From JAWLHU01 sp041690255 (lineage in GTDB: Bacteria > Bacillota > Sulfobacillia > Symbiobacteriales > Symbiobacteriaceae): DNA of 64,000 nt. The notes below the pieces were generated by a model. That model worked only from the letters and a program-made list of their open reading frames with translations, searched no databases and had not been told where the DNA came from. The stretch's first letter is position 1. Every line of letters starts with the position of its first letter. The position numbers and the translations under genes were made by a program. The stretch is from positions 186,001 to 250,000 of the forward strand of contig JAWLHU010000002.1 of assembly GCA_041690255.1 (NCBI GenBank), in the 5' to 3' direction. This document shows positions 27,086-35,548 of the stretch, one piece after another.

Positions 27086-27820
27086 TTGCCAAGCAAAGGA
27101 ACCAAACCACCGAAGAAGGATAACCCGTACAAAGTGCTCTATTGGATGGGGGCCGGCCTCCTCGTCCTGGCCCTCGGCGTTGTCGCCCTGGTCATGTTCG
27201 CCAAGCCGGAGCCCAAAGAACAGCCGCCCTTTGAGCGGACGATCCTGTGGATCTACGATGCCGACAATCCGACCGGCACGGGTCTTGTCACGCTCTTGGA
27301 GGAGAGCCGTGAGGGTGGGACCCTGACCGCTGCCACTCTTCCGGCGCCCGATGAGGCGATGGCCGTCTTCAAATCCGGGGGGAGCGCACGCAGAGCGCAG
27401 AAAGAGGTAGAGGCCATCGCTGGCCGGAGGATCCACCACCGGGTCTTCCTCACCTACCAGGTGGTCGGTACCCTGGTCGACTCCGTCAGTGGGATTGAAC
27501 TGGACGGAAAGCTCCTGACAGGCAGCCAGGCGATCGCCTATGTCAAGGAGGGCGGTCCCAGGGCACCCGAGCGGGCCTACGCTGTGCTCATGGCCATGGC
27601 CGATGTCGCCATGAACAAGCGTGCGCCCAGCATGGGCGTTAGCGAGGCGCTGGCCCTGGCCCGCCAGATCGAGACCGACATGGACCTCACGGCGATCCCT
27701 GAGGTGCTCCAGCGATGGAGCGGCTACCCTGAGCCCAGGATCGTCCACCTACAGGCGTTGACCGGCGAGGCCGTCCAGGATCTGTTCCAGCCGGACCCGG
27801 AGGCCCCGCCCCAGTCCTAG
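27086..27820 (+). CDS. Membrane-anchored protein with weak LytR-CpsA-Psr similarity
   Basis: This encodes 244 residues from a TTG start (GGGGGTG seven bases upstream). A lysine-rich cytoplasmic tail is followed by one membrane helix at about residues 19-40 and an extracytoplasmic domain. The segment VGTLVDSVSGIELDGKLLTG followed by AIAYVKEGG resembles the core of LCP domains, which attach anionic polymers to peptidoglycan, but the domain is short and the usual catalytic arginines are not clear. The family link is therefore tentative. A small membrane-protein gene follows 15 bases later. Confidence 0.65.
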   Translation: MPSKGTKPPKKDNPYKVLYWMGAGLLVLALGVVALVMFAKPEPKEQPPFERTILWIYDADNPTGTGLVTLLEESREGGTLTAATLPAPDEAMAVFKSGGSARRAQKEVEAIAGRRIHHRVFLTYQVVGTLVDSVSGIELDGKLLTGSQAIAYVKEGGPRAPERAYAVLMAMADVAMNKRAPSMGVSEALALARQIETDMDLTAIPEVLQRWSGYPEPRIVHLQALTGEAVQDLFQPDPEAPPQS

Positions 27821-27835
27821 AGAGGAGAGCCCCAC

Positions 27836-28081
27836 ATGCAGTTCGGCCGCCAGGTGATCGTCATCATCGGTGCCATTGTGTTCGCTGTGATCTTTGGCTT
27901 TATCCTGACGCCACGCCTACCCCTGGAGGCGACTCGCTATCTGGCGGTTGGGCTCGGCTTCGGCCTGGCCACCTTCGTAGACGAGCACTGGTTCCAGAAA
28001 AACCGGCGTGCTCTCATGAAGTCCTTTACCTCGGCCATGGTGACAGTGGCGGCTCTCTACCTGCTCGACACAATCTGGTAA
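27836..28081 (+). CDS. Small two-helix membrane protein
   Basis: This encodes 81 residues with hydrophobic stretches at about 7-25 and 37-48 and a third near the C terminus (SAMVTVAALYLLDTIW). The loop FVDEHWFQKNRRALMK is basic and probably cytoplasmic. AGAGGAGAG precedes the ATG. It is the last gene of the 26616-28081 group. No family recognised. Confidence 0.7.
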   Translation: MQFGRQVIVIIGAIVFAVIFGFILTPRLPLEATRYLAVGLGFGLATFVDEHWFQKNRRALMKSFTSAMVTVAALYLLDTIW

Positions 28082-28132
28082 GTGTGGTAAACTTGACGGA
28101 GCATTGATTCGATCGGAATGGAGGTGGACCGG

Positions 28133-28276
28133 GTGTCGAAGAGGCTTGTAGCCTTCGGGTTCGGCGGTTTCTTCGGCGAGGCTGTGCGCCGGGCAGGACT
28201 CTTCGCGGCTGCCCAGGGGGTACTATGCCCTTTTTCAGGCGCAGCCGCTACCCGGCCCGCTCCCCGCTGCCAGTAG
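28133..28276 (+). CDS. Possible short protein upstream of tandem terminators
   Basis: GTG 28133 has an excellent GGAGGTGG ribosome site, and TTGACG lies about 40 bases upstream. The 47-residue product starts plausibly (KRLVAFGFGGFFGEAVRRAG) but ends in Ala/Pro/Arg-rich sequence of uncertain reality. A second start inside, at ATG 28225, would make an 18-residue basic peptide. These frames precede two terminator-like hairpins and could act as leader peptides. Confidence 0.3.
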   Translation: MSKRLVAFGFGGFFGEAVRRAGLFAAAQGVLCPFSGAAATRPAPRCQ

Positions 28277-28301
28277 CTTGAGGCAGTGAGCGTGAAGCTG
28301 C

Positions 28302-28338
28302 AAGGCCATGGGTGCGCGTAGCGCCCGTGGCCTTTTTT
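28302..28338 (+). terminator. First of two related terminator hairpins
   Basis: AAGGCCA pairs with TGGCCTT around GGGTGC/GCGCCC pairing, ending in six Ts. The same sequence pattern recurs 70 bases downstream. Confidence 0.75.
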
Positions 28339-28372
28339 CTATGCCTGCATCCACCGTTGGATGGGGTCGAGA

Positions 28373-28408
28373 GGGCCATGGGTGCCGCTGTGCGCCTGTG
28401 GCCTTTTT
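28373..28408 (+). terminator. Second, similar terminator hairpin just before the GTPase gene
   Basis: GGCCA pairs with TGGCC around GGGTGC, followed by five Ts, 31 bases before the ATG of the TGS GTPase. Its resemblance to the hairpin at 28302 suggests duplication or an attenuator arrangement. Confidence 0.65.
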
Positions 28409-28438
28409 CCATTTCCCCAACCAAGGAGGAGAAACCCC

Positions 28439-29383
28439 ATGCCAATGCCACATCAGGAGATGCGTCGTCTCATTAAGCGCCGGATTGTCGGTCTCGAAGG
28501 GCCTGACCGCATCCGCATGCTACACCAGTGCCTCGAAATGTTCCCTGACTACTACAACGGGCCCTACGGCGAACTGCGCAAGTGGGTCCACGAGCTGATC
28601 GAGGAGGCGAAACTGCGCCGCTCGGTCAAGCATCAGGATCAGTTCTTCATCCCGAAGGAGGGGGCGGCCCAGATCGTCCTGGTCGGCCCGCCCAACGCCG
28701 GAAAGTCGTCGCTGCTGAAGGCGCTGACCGGGCGCCAGGTCGCTGTGGGCGACTATCCATTCACGACCCTGCGCCCCATCGCCGGCATGCTGAAGATGCA
28801 GGGAGCAACAATTCAACTCGTTGACCTTCCTGGCTTGTTAGATGGCGCCGTGGATGGACGTGGCGGCGGGAAGGCCCTCATCGGAGCGATCAAGATGGCG
28901 GATGGGGTGCTATTTGTGGCGCCGCTGACCGAGATGGGGTTCTTGGAGTTCTACCAGGTCTATGATGAGGTGACACGGGAGGCAGGGATCGACCTACCGG
29001 CGGCGTTGGTTGGGACCAAGGCGGATCTGCCGGAGGCGCCGGCGGTCTTCTCGGAGCTAATGGCCTCGCTGACAGGGCTGCCGGCGGTACGCTGCTCCAC
29101 CACATCGAGCGATGGGTTGGAAGCGGTCCGGCACCTGATCTGGGAGCTCTCCGGGGTGATTCGGGTATTCGCCAAGCCCAAGGGGAAGCCTGTATCGCCC
29201 GAGGCGGTGGTCCTGCGGCCGGGCAGCACGGTGGAGGAGTTTGTGGCCAAGCTGAACCGGGCTTGGCTGGACCGGGTCCGGGAGGCCCGGGTGACCGGGC
29301 CGAGCGCCCGCTTCGCCGAGCAGGTGGTGGGGCTTCACCACAACCTGGCAGATGGTGATATCATCGAACTAACAATTCGATGA
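28439..29383 (+). CDS. DRG/Obg-like GTPase with TGS domain
   Basis: This encodes 314 residues. An N-terminal helical arm (residues 1-75) precedes a G domain: Walker A GPPNAGKSS, switch region DYPFTTLRP, DLPGLLDG for G3 and GTKADLP for G4. The C-terminal 65 residues form a TGS module ending in the typical HHNLADGDIIEL. The architecture is that of DRG-type GTPases, ribosome-associated in other organisms, rather than of Obg, which has a glycine-rich N domain. AAGGAGG precedes the ATG. Two terminator-like hairpins in the leader suggest regulation of read-through. Confidence 0.85.
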   Translation: MPMPHQEMRRLIKRRIVGLEGPDRIRMLHQCLEMFPDYYNGPYGELRKWVHELIEEAKLRRSVKHQDQFFIPKEGAAQIVLVGPPNAGKSSLLKALTGRQVAVGDYPFTTLRPIAGMLKMQGATIQLVDLPGLLDGAVDGRGGGKALIGAIKMADGVLFVAPLTEMGFLEFYQVYDEVTREAGIDLPAALVGTKADLPEAPAVFSELMASLTGLPAVRCSTTSSDGLEAVRHLIWELSGVIRVFAKPKGKPVSPEAVVLRPGSTVEEFVAKLNRAWLDRVREARVTGPSARFAEQVVGLHHNLADGDIIELTIR

Positions 29384-29503
29384 TTCAACCTGTCCGGATT
29401 CTCGGTTGATTGCGTCATGATCGCCGAGTCCATGAATTGGTAGTCGCGGCCCCTGCGCAACTTCCGCACCGCCCTGCAGAGTCTAAGGGTTGGAGGTGGC
29501 AGC

Positions 29504-30691
29504 ATGCGCAGGGGCTTTTCTGTCTGGATCGCCCTCGTTCTTCTCACCGGCTGTACCGGAGGGGCGCCGAGTTCGGGGCCCGAGCCCGTACCGGTTCCAG
29601 TGCCGCCAACAGCGGGCAAGAAGCCCGCCCCGGCGGAGGTCCCACCCGCCCTCGCGGCCGTCTCGCACGAGAGTAGCCTCGCCGCCCTCACCGGGGAGCC
29701 GGTGGGCTGGGTTCGGCAGGAGCCGCTGGTCGTGGTGCCGGGAGTCTGCCAGCCCGAGCCCGGTGCTAAGGCGCCGCTGGCGGTCCAGGTGCGCCAGGTC
29801 GAGTGGAAGCAGCACCCGTTGGCGATCGAGCCCTTCTATGTCCCCGCGGTGACGCTCGCCGTCTGCAACCCCACGGAGCACCCGTTGGAGAGCCTCTTCC
29901 TGCGCCTCGACCGGACCATCGGTGATATCTGGGACTCGATGGGCTCGATGGGTCCCCTCGACCTTCTGCCGGGCGATGGAATCGGCCCGATCCGCTTCTA
30001 TCCTTCGCAGGGGCTGCCCGCCCGAATGCTCCCGGAAGGCGGGAGCTTCCCTGACTGGCGCTACCGGCTCTCGATAAACAACGGGACCCTGGGCGAGTTC
30101 GGCGGCGCCGGTGAGGCGAGTGGGCCGGAGGTCTCCCTTGGTCTCCTGCGATCGCAAGCCTGGGACAGCGCCGACCTTCCTGCGCATGAGGGCGAGCTCT
30201 TCCTGTACGCCCCAGATGCCCAGTACAGCGTGCAGGTTGATCCGTACTGCGGCGCCACCGAGGGGCAGGTCAGCGCCCGTGCTAACCGTTGGGCGCTCTA
30301 TGCCAGCAAGGGCGGTGGAGAACCCGTCCACCTGGTGGACCTTGGCGAGTATAGCTTTGAGGGCGGTCGTGGTCTGCGTGTTGAGCCCGTCCCATCCATG
30401 CGGACGACATTCATCGGGCTGGAGCAGTACGGCTCCTGTGCGGTTCCGACGTTCCACATGCTCTACGCCTACGACCATGCCAAAGGTGAGGTGTACCGGG
30501 TCCAGGCCCGGGATGAGAAGGGGCAGACCAGACGGATGAGCGTTGCCAGTTTCACCGTTACCCCCGATGGAGCGCTGGAGAACCGGTACTACGACAATGC
30601 CGGCGAGCACTTCGGCTGGAACACTGTCATCTACCATTGGGTGGCGGAGGAGCGGACCTGGGTGGAGGAGTCGCACACCATCTCGCAATAG
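29504..30691 (+). CDS. Lipoprotein of unknown function
   Basis: This encodes 395 residues with a lipoprotein signal peptide (lipobox LLTGC, cysteine at about 17) followed by a Pro/Val-rich linker, then a long beta-rich domain with tryptophans and acidic residues. It should be anchored to the outer face of the membrane. No catalytic motif or known family is visible. GGAGG precedes the ATG. A terminator with a GAAGATCT stem ends the unit. Confidence 0.75.
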   Translation: MRRGFSVWIALVLLTGCTGGAPSSGPEPVPVPVPPTAGKKPAPAEVPPALAAVSHESSLAALTGEPVGWVRQEPLVVVPGVCQPEPGAKAPLAVQVRQVEWKQHPLAIEPFYVPAVTLAVCNPTEHPLESLFLRLDRTIGDIWDSMGSMGPLDLLPGDGIGPIRFYPSQGLPARMLPEGGSFPDWRYRLSINNGTLGEFGGAGEASGPEVSLGLLRSQAWDSADLPAHEGELFLYAPDAQYSVQVDPYCGATEGQVSARANRWALYASKGGGEPVHLVDLGEYSFEGGRGLRVEPVPSMRTTFIGLEQYGSCAVPTFHMLYAYDHAKGEVYRVQARDEKGQTRRMSVASFTVTPDGALENRYYDNAGEHFGWNTVIYHWVAEERTWVEESHTISQ

Positions 30692-30713
30692 AGTGAGATT
30701 TGCCGGGCCTCGG

Positions 30714-30764
30714 GAAGATCTGTCCCGCCGGATGGTCGCCATCCGCCTGGAGAGATCTTCTCGG
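30714..30764 (+). terminator. Terminator hairpin
   Basis: GAAGATCT (30714-30721) pairs with AGATCTTC (30753-30760), enclosing GGATGG/CCATCC, followed by TCGGGG; T-tract poor. Confidence 0.6.
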
Positions 30765-30797
30765 GGTCGCTTCTTCGTTCTAATGCTGCAAATGGCT

Positions 30798-30827
30798 TTG
30801 ACAGTTCCGTCGACCAACCCCTATAAT
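30798..30827 (+). promoter_or_regulatory. Consensus sigma-A promoter for typA
   Basis: TTGACA (30798-30803) and TATAAT (30822-30827) are both perfect consensus hexamers, 18 bp apart, 72 bases before the typA start. Confidence 0.85.
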
Positions 30828-30899
30828 AAGAAAGTTGGGAGCCTGACATGGGCTTCTTATTCATGTGGGGCAATTCGCCAAAGGAGCGTCATAAGCGAG

Positions 30900-32759
30900 A
30901 TGAAGCGGACCGATGTGCGCAACGTGGCGATTATCGCCCACGTTGACCATGGCAAGACGACCCTGGTCGATGGTCTCCTCCGCCAGTCAGGCACCTTCCG
31001 TGCCAACGAGCACGTGGCCGAGCGGGTCATGGACTCGAATGACCTGGAGCGTGAGCGGGGCATTACGATCCTCTCGAAGAATACCGGCATTATCTTCAAA
31101 GATACGAAGATCAACATTGTCGATACCCCAGGCCATGCCGACTTCTCCGGTGAGGTGGAGCGGATTATGACCATGGTCGACGGTTGCCTGCTCATCGTGG
31201 ACGCCTCCGAGGGGCCCATGGCGCAGACCAAGTTTGTCCTGCGCAAGGCCATGGAGGCCGGCCTGAAGCCGGTCGTCGTCATCAACAAGATCGACCGGCC
31301 TGACCAGCGGATTGACGAGGTCCTGGACCTGATCCTGGAGCTCTTCATTGAACTGGGCGCGACCGATGAGCAGATCGACTACCCGGTCCTCTTCGCCTCC
31401 TCCCGTGCGGGCGTTGCCAAGTACAAGATGGAGGATGAGGCCAAGGACCTCCAGCCGATCTTCGACACGATCATCGACCATATCCCATGTCCCGAGGGCG
31501 AGGTGGAGGCCCCGCTGCAGGCCATGGTCACCTCCCTGGACTACGACGAGTTCGTGGGCCGTATCGCGATCGCCCGGGTCCGCCAGGGAACTGTCAGGGC
31601 TGGCCAGCAGGTCGCCGTGGCCAAGCTCGACGGCACGGTGGCCAAGTTCAAGGCCGCCCAGCTCTTCGGCTTCCAGGGCCTGAAGCGGGTGCCCATGGAG
31701 CAGGCGACAGTCGGCGATATCATCGCCATGACGGGCCTGGAGAACGTCAACATCGGCGAGACGATCACCGATCCGGAGAACCCGGTGGCGCTGGCTCCGA
31801 TCAAGGTGGACGAGCCCACCCTCCAGATGACCTTCCGCACGAACGACTCGCCCTTCGCCGGAAAGGAGGGCAAGTATATCACCTCCCGGCACCTGCGGGC
31901 CCGGCTCTTCAAGGAGCTGGAGAAGAACGTCGCCCTGCGGGTCGAGGAGACCGATTCCCCGGACTCCTACGTCGTCTCGGGTCGCGGTGAACTGCATCTT
32001 TCGATCCTGATCGAGACCATGCGCCGCGAGGGGTACGAGCTGGCCGTCTCCAAGCCGGAGGTCATCTTCCACACGGATGAAGAGGGCAACAAGCTGGAGC
32101 CGATCGAGCACCTGGTGATCGATATCCCGGAGGAGTTCATGGGCACCGTCATGGAGGCACTGGGCAACCGGAAGGCCGAGATGACCAACATGACCAACAA
32201 CGGTTCGGGTCAGCTCCGTTTGGAGTTCCTGATTCCCGCCCGCGGCCTGATCGGGTTCCGGTCGGACTTCCTGACCATGACGAAGGGCTACGGGATCATG
32301 AACCACCTCTTCCACGGCTACGGCCCGTACCGGGGCGATATCGCCACCCGGCTGCGCGGATCGCTGGTCGCCTCCGAGCCCGGGACCACCACCACCTATG
32401 CCCTCTACCAGGTGCAGGAGCGCGGCATTCTCTTCATTGAGCCGGGCCTTGAAGTCTACACCGGCATGGTGATCGGTGAGAACAGCCGGGAGTTCGATCT
32501 GGATGTGAACGCCTGCAAGACGAAGCATCTGACCAATATCCGCTCCGCGGGCGCCGATGAGGCGCTCCGGCTGGAGCGTCCTCGCCTGCTGACCCTCGAA
32601 GAGGCGTTGGAGCAGATCGCAGACGATGAGCTGGTCGAGGTCACTCCGAAGTCCATTCGGCTGCGCAAGCAGTACCTCGATCCGCAGATTCGGGCTCGCC
32701 TTGCCAAGGGCAAGACGATCGACGCCGCCGTCATACAGCGCCTCCAGCAGGGGCGGTAG
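30900..32759 (+). CDS. typA: Translational GTPase TypA/BipA
   Basis: This 619-residue ribosome-binding GTPase of the EF-G/LepA group assists 50S assembly and stress adaptation. The G motifs are complete: AHVDHGKTTL, RGITI, DTPGHADF, NKIDRPDQR, and a SSRAG-type G5. Beta-barrel domain II, EF-G-like domains III and V, and the TypA-specific C-terminal domain (YGIMNHLFHGYGPY, ADDELVEVTPKSIRLRK) follow. The ATG at 30900 is the only sensible start, although AAAGGAG is somewhat distant at about 12 bases. A perfect promoter precedes it and a strong terminator follows; monocistronic. Confidence 0.96.
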   Translation: MKRTDVRNVAIIAHVDHGKTTLVDGLLRQSGTFRANEHVAERVMDSNDLERERGITILSKNTGIIFKDTKINIVDTPGHADFSGEVERIMTMVDGCLLIVDASEGPMAQTKFVLRKAMEAGLKPVVVINKIDRPDQRIDEVLDLILELFIELGATDEQIDYPVLFASSRAGVAKYKMEDEAKDLQPIFDTIIDHIPCPEGEVEAPLQAMVTSLDYDEFVGRIAIARVRQGTVRAGQQVAVAKLDGTVAKFKAAQLFGFQGLKRVPMEQATVGDIIAMTGLENVNIGETITDPENPVALAPIKVDEPTLQMTFRTNDSPFAGKEGKYITSRHLRARLFKELEKNVALRVEETDSPDSYVVSGRGELHLSILIETMRREGYELAVSKPEVIFHTDEEGNKLEPIEHLVIDIPEEFMGTVMEALGNRKAEMTNMTNNGSGQLRLEFLIPARGLIGFRSDFLTMTKGYGIMNHLFHGYGPYRGDIATRLRGSLVASEPGTTTTYALYQVQERGILFIEPGLEVYTGMVIGENSREFDLDVNACKTKHLTNIRSAGADEALRLERPRLLTLEEALEQIADDELVEVTPKSIRLRKQYLDPQIRARLAKGKTIDAAVIQRLQQGR

Positions 32760-32770
32760 AAGTACAAGCG

Positions 32771-32807
32771 AAGGTCCGGTCCTCTTCATGAGGGCCGGAC
32801 CTTTTCG
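32771..32807 (+). terminator. Rho-independent terminator of typA
   Basis: AAGGTCCGG pairs with CCGGACCTT around CCTC/GAGG, ending in TTTT. Confidence 0.85.
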
Positions 32808-32837
32808 CTGGGCGCCGCGTGGGGGGTTGGGGGGCAA

Positions 32838-32885
32838 GCAGCATATCCCGAGGCCCTGCGAGTTTAGCGCCGAGGGATATGCTGC
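32838..32885. repeat. 12-bp perfect inverted repeat with 24-bp spacer
   Basis: GCAGCATATCCC (32838-32849) is matched exactly by GGGATATGCTGC (32874-32885). It lies between the typA terminator and the convergent lipoprotein gene. It could be a second, minus-strand terminator without T-tract, a protein-binding site or a decayed mobile-element end. Confidence 0.55.
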
Positions 32886-32916
32886 GCCGTCAGATGCGCG
32901 CTTCCTCCCCCTAACT

Positions 32917-33576
32917 TCATTGCACCGCAAACTCCCAGGTGGCCTTGCCCCAGTCGGGGTGTAAGACCGTGTACGTATAGTTGCCGGGCAGCGACTTGAC
33001 CATGTAGCCGAGCCAGCCACTGCCAGTCTCCCCCTTGTTCAGCGTGCCCTGCAGCTTGGGCTGGCGCATGGTGCTGGCCGCCACGCTAAAGCGCATCTTC
33101 TTCCCTTCGGGGGTCGCCAGTTGGAGGTAGTCATTCACGTTGATCGTGTAGGGTTGGTCGCCTTCGTTCACAATGGTTACCTTGATCATCAGGTAGACGT
33201 AGCCATCGGGCAGGCCAGCCGCCTTGGGGATTACGTTGACATCGTCCAACGTGGCCTTGACGGTACCGATCGTGGCCGTCTCGCCCTTCTTCAGGCCGGT
33301 CATATCCGCCTTCTGGACCTCGGCGGGTTTGGTCTCCTGGCTTTCCGCCTCAGCACCGGTGCTCGTACTGCTCCCGGTTTCGGAGGAACCCGTTTCGGTC
33401 GACCCTGTGGATGTATTGTCGCTGCTTGCGGCCCCGTTGGATGACGCGGGGCCAGCGCTAGTGGTTCCCCCGTCGCTGGATGGGGCGGCCGTCTGCGGCT
33501 CGGCGTACTTGCCGCAGCCGGCCATCAGGAGCATGAGTGCGAGCGACATCAACCCGATTGCCAAGCGCTTTCTCAT
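32917..33576 (-). CDS. DUF4352-like lipoprotein
   Basis: This encodes 219 residues: a lipoprotein signal peptide (lipobox LMAGC, cysteine at about 21), a 60-residue Ser/Thr/Gly-rich linker, then a beta-sandwich domain (GTVKATLDDVNVIP, YVYLMIKVTIVNEG) typical of the DUF4352/TelA-like extracytoplasmic fold. Such proteins are surface-bound and of unknown role. The gene lies directly downstream of the ABC permeases on the same strand but is 20 bases from them and could be the last gene of that operon. Confidence 0.75.
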   Translation of the reverse strand: MRKRLAIGLMSLALMLLMAGCGKYAEPQTAAPSSDGGTTSAGPASSNGAASSDNTSTGSTETGSSETGSSTSTGAEAESQETKPAEVQKADMTGLKKGETATIGTVKATLDDVNVIPKAAGLPDGYVYLMIKVTIVNEGDQPYTINVNDYLQLATPEGKKMRFSVAASTMRQPKLQGTLNKGETGSGWLGYMVKSLPGNYTYTVLHPDWGKATWEFAVQ

Positions 33577-33595
33577 TGATGGATAGCCCCCTTCC

Positions 33596-34513
33596 TCACT
33601 GCTTCAACCGGGGATCTAAGGCATCGCGCAGACCGTCGCCGACGAAATTAATCGACATGACAGTCAGGAAGATCATCAGGCCAGGGGGGACCCAGAGGAA
33701 GGGCATGCGGGTCAGAACTGCCATGTTCTGGGCTTCAGAGAGCATGTTTCCCCAGGTCGGGATCGGCATACGGACGCCGAACCCAAGGTAGCTGAGCGCC
33801 GCCTCGATCAGGATAATCGAGGCGATGTCAAGGGTGGCCTGGACAATCAGGGGGGCCAGGGCGTTGGGGAGCATGTGCCGGAACATGATCCGAGTGGGAA
33901 GGGCACCGGTTGCACGGGCCGCCTCGACATAGTCGCGCTCTCGCAGGGACAGGAACTCGCCTCGCACCAGCCGGGCTGGTACGGGCCAACTGATCGCAAC
34001 CAGCGAAAAGACCAGGTTTTCAATGCCAGGCCCGCGGATTGCGGCAATTGTCAGCGCTAGGAGGAGGAACGGGAACGAAAGGACTACATCGACCAGGCGC
34101 ATCAGCACGTTGTCGATCCAGCCGCCGAAGTAGCCGGCGACTGCTCCGACCGCGATGCCAATCGCCATGTAGATCACCACGGTGCCGAGGGCGATGGAGA
34201 GTGAGACGCGTCCGCCGTAGAGGAGCCGGGTCAACTGATCCCGACCGACGCTGTCGGTGCCGAGCGGGTGGACGACACTGGGAGCGGCCCGGATTGCCCG
34301 CTGGTCGATCTCATCGCGCCCCCAGCCAAGGGCGACTTTGGTAATGACCGGTGCAAAGAGCGTGACCAGGACCAGGACCGTCAGCACGAAGGCACCCAAC
34401 AGGGCGGTTCGATTTCGCCGAAAGCGCATCCAGACGGCCTTGGCCCACGTGCCGGGGGATTCAGAGAGACCCTGCCGGATCAGGTCGTCATTTTTTGTGC
34501 GAGCAGGCTGCAT
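33596..34513 (-). CDS. Peptide/nickel-type ABC transporter permease (DppC/OppC family)
   Basis: This 305-residue inner-membrane subunit has six transmembrane helices. An N-terminal OppC-type region precedes the HPLGTDSVGRDQLTRLLYGGR motif, and the cytoplasmic EAA loop reads YVEAARATGALPTRIMFRHMLPNALAP. It pairs with the DppB-type permease upstream (12-base gap) and the binding protein at 35549. No ATPase subunit gene is in this cluster, so the ATPases must be encoded elsewhere. Confidence 0.9.
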   Translation of the reverse strand: MQPARTKNDDLIRQGLSESPGTWAKAVWMRFRRNRTALLGAFVLTVLVLVTLFAPVITKVALGWGRDEIDQRAIRAAPSVVHPLGTDSVGRDQLTRLLYGGRVSLSIALGTVVIYMAIGIAVGAVAGYFGGWIDNVLMRLVDVVLSFPFLLLALTIAAIRGPGIENLVFSLVAISWPVPARLVRGEFLSLRERDYVEAARATGALPTRIMFRHMLPNALAPLIVQATLDIASIILIEAALSYLGFGVRMPIPTWGNMLSEAQNMAVLTRMPFLWVPPGLMIFLTVMSINFVGDGLRDALDPRLKQ

Positions 34514-34525
34514 GGCCCTGTCCCC

Positions 34526-35476
34526 CTATGAGTACCGGATGCGTGGATCCACCACGGCGTAGAGAATGTCGGCGATCAGGTTGCCGACGATCACCATGAA
34601 GGCGAAGAAGATGTTGACGACCATGAGGACGGGGTAGTCCCGCGAGACGACCGCCTCGAAGGAGAGAAGGCCCATGCCGCTCCAAGTGAAGATCGTCTCG
34701 AAGACAATCGTGCCGCTGAAGAGGTTCGGCAGGCCAAAGCCCAGGAGCGTGACCACCGGAATCAGGGCGTTGCGGAGGGCGTGCTTGTAGATCACCTTCC
34801 GTTCAGCCAATCCCTTCGCCCGAGCAGTCCGCACGTAGTCCTGCCTCAGCACCTCGAGCAGGCTGGAGCGGGTGAACCGTGTCAGACCCGCCATATCGCG
34901 CAGCCCCAGAACCGTCGCCGGCAGGATCAGGTGGTGGATCAGGTCGAGCATGGAGAAGGGCTGACCTGGTGTGGTGATCTGGTTCATCGGGAAGATCTGC
35001 CATTTGACGGCGAAGAGGTAGATCGCCAGCAGCGCTGCGAAGAAGCTGGGCAGGGAGATGCCTATGAAAGCCACTGTCGTGACGACATAGTCCAGCCAGG
35101 AGTACTGTTTCGTAGCGGAGATGACGCCCATGGGGATCGAGAGCATCAGGCTGATCAGGAAGGCGGTTCCCGTGAGGAGCAGGGTGGGACCCAACCGTTC
35201 CTTAAGCAGTTGTGCCACGGGCTTGCCGGTACGAATCGAGTACCCAAGATTGCCCTGGACAGTCTGCCCCAACCAACGGACATACTGGACCGGCAGGGGA
35301 GCGTTCAGACCCATCTCTTCCTTCAGCTTCTCCTTGACCTTCAGGTCCGTTCGCGGGCCGAAGAGGTAGGCGTAGGGATCGCCGGGAGCCGAGTGAACGA
35401 TGAAGAAGATCACCACGCTGACCCCAAGCATGATGGGGATGGTTTGAAGGATCCGGCGAATGAGGTATTGGCGCAT
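34526..35476 (-). CDS. Peptide/nickel-type ABC transporter permease (DppB/OppB family)
   Basis: This 316-residue permease starts with the characteristic MRQYLIRRILQTIPIMLGVS helix, followed by the PYAYLFGPRTD periplasmic region and the EAA loop DYVRTARAKGLAERKVIYKH. It has six membrane helices. ATG 35476 has AAAGGGGAAG upstream. It is encoded between the binding protein and the DppC-type partner. Confidence 0.9.
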   Translation of the reverse strand: MRQYLIRRILQTIPIMLGVSVVIFFIVHSAPGDPYAYLFGPRTDLKVKEKLKEEMGLNAPLPVQYVRWLGQTVQGNLGYSIRTGKPVAQLLKERLGPTLLLTGTAFLISLMLSIPMGVISATKQYSWLDYVVTTVAFIGISLPSFFAALLAIYLFAVKWQIFPMNQITTPGQPFSMLDLIHHLILPATVLGLRDMAGLTRFTRSSLLEVLRQDYVRTARAKGLAERKVIYKHALRNALIPVVTLLGFGLPNLFSGTIVFETIFTWSGMGLLSFEAVVSRDYPVLMVVNIFFAFMVIVGNLIADILYAVVDPRIRYS

Positions 35477-35548
35477 AGAGTCTTCCCCTTTCTTCGCGGG
35501 AGAAGGGGCGGCCCGGAACTGGCCCGGGCCGCCTCCCCTGGACACGGT

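Noticed and set aside
30847..30946. 32-codon frame starting ATG 30847 and overlapping the start of typA
   Set aside because: No convincing ribosome site and the residues look like a frame shadow of typA; a leader peptide cannot be excluded.
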